A program made the position numbers and the translations under genes. From positions 2,392,137 to 2,414,921 of the forward strand of contig BFEA01000107.1 of the NCBI GenBank assembly GCA_003427395.1: DNA of 22,785 bases. Reading direction: 5' to 3'. Within the stretch, counting starts at the first letter, position 1. Each line of letters starts with the position of its first letter. The notes under the pieces were generated by a model. It made no database searches and had not been told where the DNA came from. It was given only the letters and a program-made list of their open reading frames with translations. The DNA is from Chara braunii. Lineage: Eukaryota; Streptophyta; Charophyceae; Charales; Characeae. Below are positions 18,157-22,785 of the stretch, piece by piece.

Positions 18157-19951
18157 GTGACACAGGGTCCATTTTTTTTTCTGCCCCCTCTGCAATTCAG
18201 TCCCATCTCTCCCTCTCTGCCATCATGACTACCCCATCCGTCTCTGTGACCCCCTCTTCTCCTACTAATTCTACCCCTCTCACCTCCTCCGCCTTCTTTG
18301 CCACCCTCCCCGATAAATTCTGCTATTTTTGCACATGTATTGCACGGGTTTAAGGGGTTGACTGTCATCCTTTCGAAACCGGGTTTGTCGATTGGGTAGA
18401 ATGTGCCACGTGTGTCAATCGTGCACACGGGGCCTGCGTTCGCTATCGGACGAGTAGCAAGGAATGGAGGTGCCCCCTGTGTAGAATGGTCAAACTTCCC
18501 ACAAAGGTTCAATTCGAGGCCGCTCGAATGGACGGACCCGAATATGATGAGAAATACCGTCGAGCGGAGGTTTGGACGGATAAAATTTTATTAGCTAAAT
18601 TAGCGGGATTATCATTGGGTCACCTCACCAAACATGACAGACGTAGGGCTACCGAGAGATCTCGGGACTATCGATGGATCAACGGTCATTTGGAGAAGCG
18701 TAAAACTGACGGATCGGGTTCATGGCTGACAGTTACTCATCCATTTCAGAGATATGATTGGACCCGATCTGCTCACGAAGAGCAGGCCGCTCATTTTGCG
18801 ATACGTGTCACGGAGGCAACTATAGACCAAAACCGATGGTTCTGGTCCAATATACGAGATGATGTCAAATATGTTGTCACCAACTGTCTGGTCTGTGCCG
18901 CGGATCGCGCCCCAATACGGGGACCGAACACGATAGTACCTACGGAAGTAGAACGCCCCTTCCAGCGAGTCAGTATGGACACAACAGATAGTGACGTGCC
19001 ACCTCGCCCAAACCGCTGTGAATGTTTTATCCTTTTAGTATTAATAGATCATTTTTCCAAGTACATCGAGGTCTACCCCTGTAAGACCCGCAAGGCCGCA
19101 GAAATAGCCACGTTCATCGATCGTTTCCTCTATACCCATCTAGATACGGAAGAAATTATGAACGACAATGGGTGTGAATTTAAAGGCGAAGTAGAGGAAC
19201 TGCTCGCGCGAAGGGGCATCACGCTCCGACATACGGCACCCCACGTGTCTCAGTCGAACGGATTGGCCGAAAATGCCAACTGTATGATTAAAATCGCCCT
19301 TCGCAGGAATCTTGCGGCACATGACACGCGTCCGTGGCCCGAGATCGTGTACCAGATCGTCGGAATTCATCGGGCCACCCCTCATGAGTCCACGGGGTTC
19401 ACCTCCTTTCAGCTCCGCACTAATAGCCTCCCCTGTGTCGACTAGCGGGGTAACTCGAAAATTGCCGAAGCAGGGGGTAGAGACACGCGTGCCGCCCTAA
19501 AGGCCAAGGCCAAAAGGTATACCGAATTAATGGAACGGGCTATCCCGAAGCTAGCCCGAAAAAGACAGAGGATGACCGATCTGGCCCATGGTAGGCAGGT
19601 CCGTAGCTATGAGGCTCGAAATGGAAATGTTGGGCCTCGGCATCAATATTATGGGACCTAGTGCAGGTACGCAAATGTGCACGCGACCGGAAACTCGCTC
19701 CCCAGTTTTCTGGCTGTTTTCGCGTTGTCGAGCTCGGACTTAACGGCGCCAACACGGTGCGCATCGCGCCCGAGGCTAGTGCCAGCCATAGCTCTGTCCC
19801 CATCGTCCGACATACCTCCTACCTCCGACCTCTCCCTCCCTCTGATCTTCCACCTTCTTCCTCCTCCGAAGGCGAGGAGAACGACGACGATCTAACTCTT
19901 TCTCCGCTCTCTCCCTCCTGCCCTTCGTCTTCCTCTCCGTCCTCGCCATGA
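18157..19951 (+). pseudogene. PHD finger plus integrase of pol
   Basis: The frame overlaps RNase H and is open back to at least 18090; an ATG is present at 18225. A Ser/Thr/Pro-rich linker precedes a C4HC3 finger at 18321-18482, broken by TAA at 18351-18353. Integrase follows: a degenerate HHCC zinc region (AHEEQAAHF, then NCLVC), and the catalytic core with Asp, Asp, Glu codons at 18978, 19164 and 19269 (SMDTTDSD, NDNGCEF, GLAENAN), spaced 62 and 35 codons as in Ty3 integrases. A TAG at 19443-19445 and a frameshift near 19650 interrupt it. The C-terminal domain then reads LVQVRKCARDRKLAPQFSG and HTSYLRPLPP. It ends with a Ser/Pro/Asp-rich tail. No chromodomain follows. Confidence 0.88.
18321..18482 (+). 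other. PHD-type C4HC3 zinc finger in pol
   Basis: Cysteine pairs CYFC (18321-18332), CATC (18402-18413), HGAC (His 18426, Cys 18435) and CPLC (18471-18482) give the order C-C, C-C, H-C, C-C. The signature Trp residues are two positions before the third Cys (DWVECATC) and two before the seventh (EWRCPLC), as in PHD fingers. RING domains have His at a different position, so PHD fits better. PHD fingers commonly bind histone H3 tails. The gap between the second and third Cys is 23 positions, slightly long, and includes an in-frame TAA. Confidence 0.8.
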
Positions 19952-20430
19952 GCGTCATCACGGAGTGGGCTCTCGATGATCAACTGTTGCAGCCACGTGG
20001 CCACATCTCGGAAATTCGGCAAGTTCGTCATCCAGGGCTTAATACGGATCTTCGGCGCCTGGCGCAGTTCTTTTGCGACGTAGGTGTGTGTGCAGCCGTC
20101 GTGTTTCGATTCGAAGGGAGTCGGCAGGCAATAGTGTTGGCGGAGGTGGTAGCGGTACATCGGTGAGTGGCTCCCGAAACAAGCCACATCACTACGGTCG
20201 CGGATTTCAGCGGCGACATCAGTACGATCAATCCATTGTGGCATACAACGATCTTGACCTCGCTGCGAGAGTGGACGGAGCAGATGTCCAACGTGTGGTG
20301 GCACAGTCTTGCCCTACCAGAGCACAATCTCATCCCGACCTTTTCACCTGATCTTGACGAGGTCCGCCTCTCTCCGTGCGAGCCAGCGGTTGCGATCCCC
20401 ACCCTCGTTGCTTTCCCACGCCCCCAATGA
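19948..20430 (+). pseudogene. ORF A, unrecognised, overlaps pol stop by ATGA
   Basis: ATG 19948-19950 overlaps the pol stop TGA 19949-19951. The frame runs 160 codons to TGA 20428-20430, with one internal TGA at 20164-20166. The predicted protein begins MSVITEWALDDQLLQ, has a Cys/Val-rich central stretch (FFCDVGVCAAVVFRF) and a Trp-rich part (EWTEQMSNVWWHSL). No domain is recognised, and there is no strong signal peptide or transmembrane segment, so it is not Env-like. It would be a cytoplasmic or nuclear accessory protein if expressed; translation is most simply explained by reinitiation after pol or by a subgenomic RNA. Confidence 0.6.
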
Positions 20431-21445
20431 ACCGCACCACCCCCCTCGCTCCTCTCTCCATCTTCGGTCTCCCCTCTCTTTTCCCTACCTTCTGGCAGTC
20501 CGATCTTCATCCTCATTTTTCCCTTTCGATCGAACCCCTTTCCGTCCCGCTTCTTAATCCCGGGCATTGGCGACTTTAGCGCGAGACCTTTGTCGAACTG
20601 TCCATGTGTCTGGTCCGAGTACTGGTGACGTGGACGCGGACCAACGAGCATCCCGCGCGGCTCGAAAATCTGGAATTGCTGATCATACAAGCTTGGAGGA
20701 CTAACGTGGAGGGTGATCTCCTCGGTTTTTTCTTCGGATCGGTGCGGCCGGGACATCGCCAACTAATCGCTCAAGAACGCCGATCGTGCAACTGGCGGAC
20801 GATCTCTCTCCTGACATCGTTTTGCAAAGCGACGACAACCCCGCTCTGCACGTACTCCCGCGAACGTTGGATCCGTATCTTCAGTGGAGTGCATGCTTGG
20901 AAGAGTCTGGGGACAAAGACTCTCTACCGTCGCGGCAGGAGTATCTGAAGCCATACGACATCATCAATCACGCTTTCTATCCGAAGGCGGAGGAGGTGGT
21001 GATAGAATGGGAGGAAAGTGACGACGACGAGGAAACATCGGAAGAAGGAAGCTATAGCGAGTATAGCGAGGGCGAGCAGAGCGAGGAAGAAGAAGAGGAA
21101 GAAAAAATTGGGTCTGAGTGGGAAGCCTTGTCGGAGGAAGTGACGTTTACTGGCACGGAGGCGGAAGATCTTGAGGCAGCGCGCAAGCGAGAAGAAGTTG
21201 CCACCGGGAAACGCCAACTGAAGTTCGCCAGCGGAGCAAGCCTGCGCATCGGTGACGATCCGACCAGGGATCCGGAGCCGCCGAAGCCTGAAGATGGCGA
21301 CCCAGCAGCCGGCACTTCCAGCACGTCACGGCGGAGACGGAGCCGATCCTCCTCCCCCTCCAGCCCTACCCGTCCCCCAGTTCGTCCACGTACCGATGCG
21401 GGGGATAGGCCTTCGTTCCCGGACCTTATCCCACTGTCCCCTTGA
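20427..21445 (+). pseudogene. ORF B, unrecognised, acidic middle and basic end
   Basis: ATG 20427-20429 overlaps the ORF A stop (ATGA again). The frame has a TAG at 20577-20579 and shifts near 20,780 into the frame that ends with TGA 21443-21445. The total span is about 339 codons. The first part contains a helical-looking stretch (CLVRVLVTWTRTNEHPARL). After the shift there is a long Glu/Asp/Ser-rich acidic tract (about 21,000-21,120), then a mixed-charge stretch, and a Pro/Arg/Ser-rich basic end (SRRRRSRSSSPSSP). Such bipolar low-complexity composition is common in nuclear, chromatin- or RNA-associated proteins, but no family is recognised. Confidence 0.55.
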
Positions 21446-21924
21446 TTACCTTACCCTCGAGCAGATCTGCACCCCCGTCACCTTCCCCGCCACCCCTTCC
21501 ATCCCCATCTCTCTTCCGTGATTTCTACTCTACGCGCCTAATCGCTACTGTCTACCCCCACCGCTCCCTTCAGCCCGCTGCCCCCACGTTTTGTATGCAT
21601 ATCCTGTTGTTCAGCGCTGCGTGGGACCAGTGCAACGTAGTCGAAGTCTACTGCGTAGCCACGGGGACGATCCCCACTTGTCGTCACTACGATTTTTTTC
21701 GCGTAGCGCTTTTCCGCACCCTCTCCTCCCTCTACCGCGACTACCTCACCTCTCTCCCTCATAGCGGCGATCGCTTCCCTCGCTTTCACCGGATCATTCG
21801 CTATGAGGAACTTCCGGTGACAGTAGAAGGATTGAATCGCTACCTACCCCCACTCCCTCCCCATCGTCCCTACGGACTTCCCTCCATGTACCGCCTCTAC
21901 TGGCCCATTCCAACAAGGCGGTAA
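21442..21924 (+). pseudogene. ORF C, unrecognised, starts at TTGA overlap
   Basis: The frame is open from TTG 21442, which overlaps the ORF B stop (TTGA), to TAA 21922-21924, about 160 codons without internal stops. There is no ATG at the overlap; the first in-frame ATG is at 21595. The sequence has a Ser/Pro-rich start, a compact middle (MHILLFSAAWDQCNVVEVYC), and a Tyr/Arg/Pro-rich end. No domain is recognised. The clean frame and its position after A and B suggest a real, third accessory gene whose start codon decayed from ATG, but this is inference. Confidence 0.5.
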
Positions 21925-22297
21925 AACCCAATCGCACGACCATCCCCCCCCCTCCCTTCACCCAATCGACAAGAGGAGAACGACTCGAATCAGTAAGCTT
22001 CGCGAAGATCACGCCGTCGACGATGACGTCAACCTACGCTCTGATTCGACGGGCCGTGACAAGCCGGGGTGCAGAGTACACGGAGAACCAGCGGACGATG
22101 ATGGCGTCACCTGGACGACCTTCGACGATTCCAGCAGCACGAGCCAATGGATGGCAATTGAAGTTGGCATCAACATGAACTCTGGCTCGATTACCTGCTT
22201 GGTTCCTCATGCATCACTCTTCTCCCTCCTTCCTTCTCCGCCGTGACATGCAATCAGGAGATCGCATAATTTTGGAACCCCCTGCGCGTCACATATG
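21925..22297 (+). other. 3' untranslated region of the Ty3 element
   Basis: No gene is supported. A purine-rich AAGAGGAGAACGA lies at about 21970-21983, but it is more than 300 bp from the LTR. Directly before the LTR the sequence is TTTGGAACCCCCTGCGCGTCACATATG, written here only as a landmark pattern of mixed bases without a purine run. The usual polypurine tract is therefore not obvious. Confidence 0.5.
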
Positions 22298-22785
22298 TGA
22301 CGAACTACTTCCCGAACCCGTGCTATCTTTTGTACCCCTTTGGTTTGAATTTTTCTTGTATCATACCGACCCCGTTTCTTGATTTCGGGCGCCGCGTTTT
22401 GGGCCCCCATCTTTCGGAAGCTTTTGTGATTCTTCGGTTGTGCTTTTTCTTTTTTGCAATTCGGGAAATGCATAGGAATTTACGCGCGCCTTAGCGAGCG
22501 CACTGGGAATTGGGCCCGGCAGTTGGGAATTCCGGGACAAGCGGAACGTCAACGTGTCCTTTTTGTGTGTGAATGTTTTTGGTCGCGTTGGGGAAAACTC
22601 TCGGAATTTTGTGGGGATACGAATAGGCGTAGGACTTTCTTTTCCCGCGTTATCCTTTTCGCGCGCGGATATGGTGATTTTAATTTTGAATTGGTAGGCA
22701 AGCTGTAACTGTTTCAATGCCTTTTTCTTTTTGTTGACGGCGCCACGCATATGAAGCCTTCTTCCCCCCCCCCCCCCCCCCCCCC
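22298..22785 (+). repeat. 3' LTR, truncated by the window end
   Basis: Matches the 5' LTR from its first base (TGACGAACTACTTCCC) for 488 bases up to a poly-C run at 22764-22785, the same position as the 5' copy's poly-C at 11669. Differences by eye are about 18 substitutions, mostly transitions, and an extra segment around TTTTTCTTTTTG near 22,720. The remaining 2 kb or so, and the target-site duplication to test against AACTA at 11212-11216, are beyond the window. Confidence 0.93.

Larger units (their letters stand above)
11217..22785 (+). mobile_element. Ty3/gypsy LTR retrotransposon with extra domains
   Basis: The terminal sequence starting TGACGAACTACTTCCC occurs at 11217 and again at 22298, bracketing gag, PR, RT, RNase H, PHD finger, integrase and three further frames. 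PR-RT-RH-IN is the Ty3/Metaviridae order. The left end abuts LINE sequence and the right LTR runs off the window. If the LTRs are about 2.7 kb the whole element would be near 13.8 kb. Aligning about 450 bases of the two LTRs by eye shows roughly 18 substitutions plus an insertion of about 18 bp in the 3' copy. Coding regions carry about ten stops and several frameshifts, so this copy is not autonomous. No chromodomain or Env-like membrane protein was seen. Confidence 0.9.

Noticed and set aside
18153-18200. Possible 48-nt intron (GTAAGT donor at 18153, pyrimidine tract, CAG at 18198-18200) at the end of RNase H.
   Set aside because: The length is a multiple of three, so splicing leaves the same frame and meets a TGA near 18226. 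It does not join RNase H to the PHD-integrase frame.
18000-18512. A 170-codon minus-strand frame opposite RNase H and the linker.
   Set aside because: It lies antisense to well-supported pol domains and its Gly/Arg-rich part mirrors the Ser/Pro-rich linker; it is a shadow frame.
19661-19951. A chromodomain at the integrase C-terminus.
   Set aside because: The C-terminal part ends in a Ser/Pro/Asp-rich tail; no aromatic-cage chromodomain pattern is visible.
19948-21924. An Env-like gene downstream of pol.
   Set aside because: None of ORFs A, B or C shows a signal peptide plus transmembrane anchor; composition is acidic, basic or Pro/Ser-rich.

Overview
This window is eukaryotic intergenic DNA made almost entirely of transposable elements. 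I see no intact host gene, no rRNA or functional tRNA gene, and no CRISPR array. The repeat types fit a land plant or streptophyte alga: an L1-type LINE with a C-terminal CPRC zinc motif, a tRNA-derived SINE, and a Ty3 (gypsy) retrotransposon with an initiator-Met-type primer binding site. The species cannot be named from the sequence.

The left half (about 1,105-11,216) is best read as one very old minus-strand LINE broken by later insertions. Running leftwards from 11,216 its parts are: end of ORF1, endonuclease N-half (10,824-10,484), a compound insertion of A-tailed retroposons (10,476-7,993), endonuclease C-half (7,985-7,405), a fold-back repeat element (7,404-6,941), the endonuclease-RT linker and the first residues of RT (6,935-6,384), an element of about 3.6 kb bounded by 0.3-kb direct repeats and filled with minisatellite-like DNA (about 6,384-2,763), then the post-RT region and zinc-binding tail (about 2,660-1,627) and 3' UTR with A-tail (1,105-1,118). 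The RT core is missing. To the left, 365-1,118 stacks several A-tailed retroposon ends, including a SINE with recognisable pol III A and B boxes.

The right half (11,217 to beyond the window end) is one large plus-strand Ty3/gypsy element inserted into the LINE. It has a 5' LTR of about 2.7 kb, a primer binding site fused to a perfect 28-bp palindrome, gag with a zinc knuckle, protease, RT and RNase H, then a PHD-type C4HC3 zinc finger ahead of integrase, then three unrecognised reading frames (A, B, C), and the start of the 3' LTR, which the window cuts in a poly-C run. The order PR-RT-RH-IN places it with Ty3/gypsy. Stops and frameshifts show this copy is dead. About 18 substitutions in about 450 aligned LTR bases (counted by eye) show it is not very recent.

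The most unusual points are the PHD finger inside pol, the chain of 4-base stop/start overlaps (ATGA, ATGA, TTGA) linking the end of pol to ORFs A, B and C, and the palindrome overlapping the primer binding site. Together they suggest a Ty3 lineage with its own chromatin-reading module and a polycistronic 3' accessory region, which I do not recognise as a described family.
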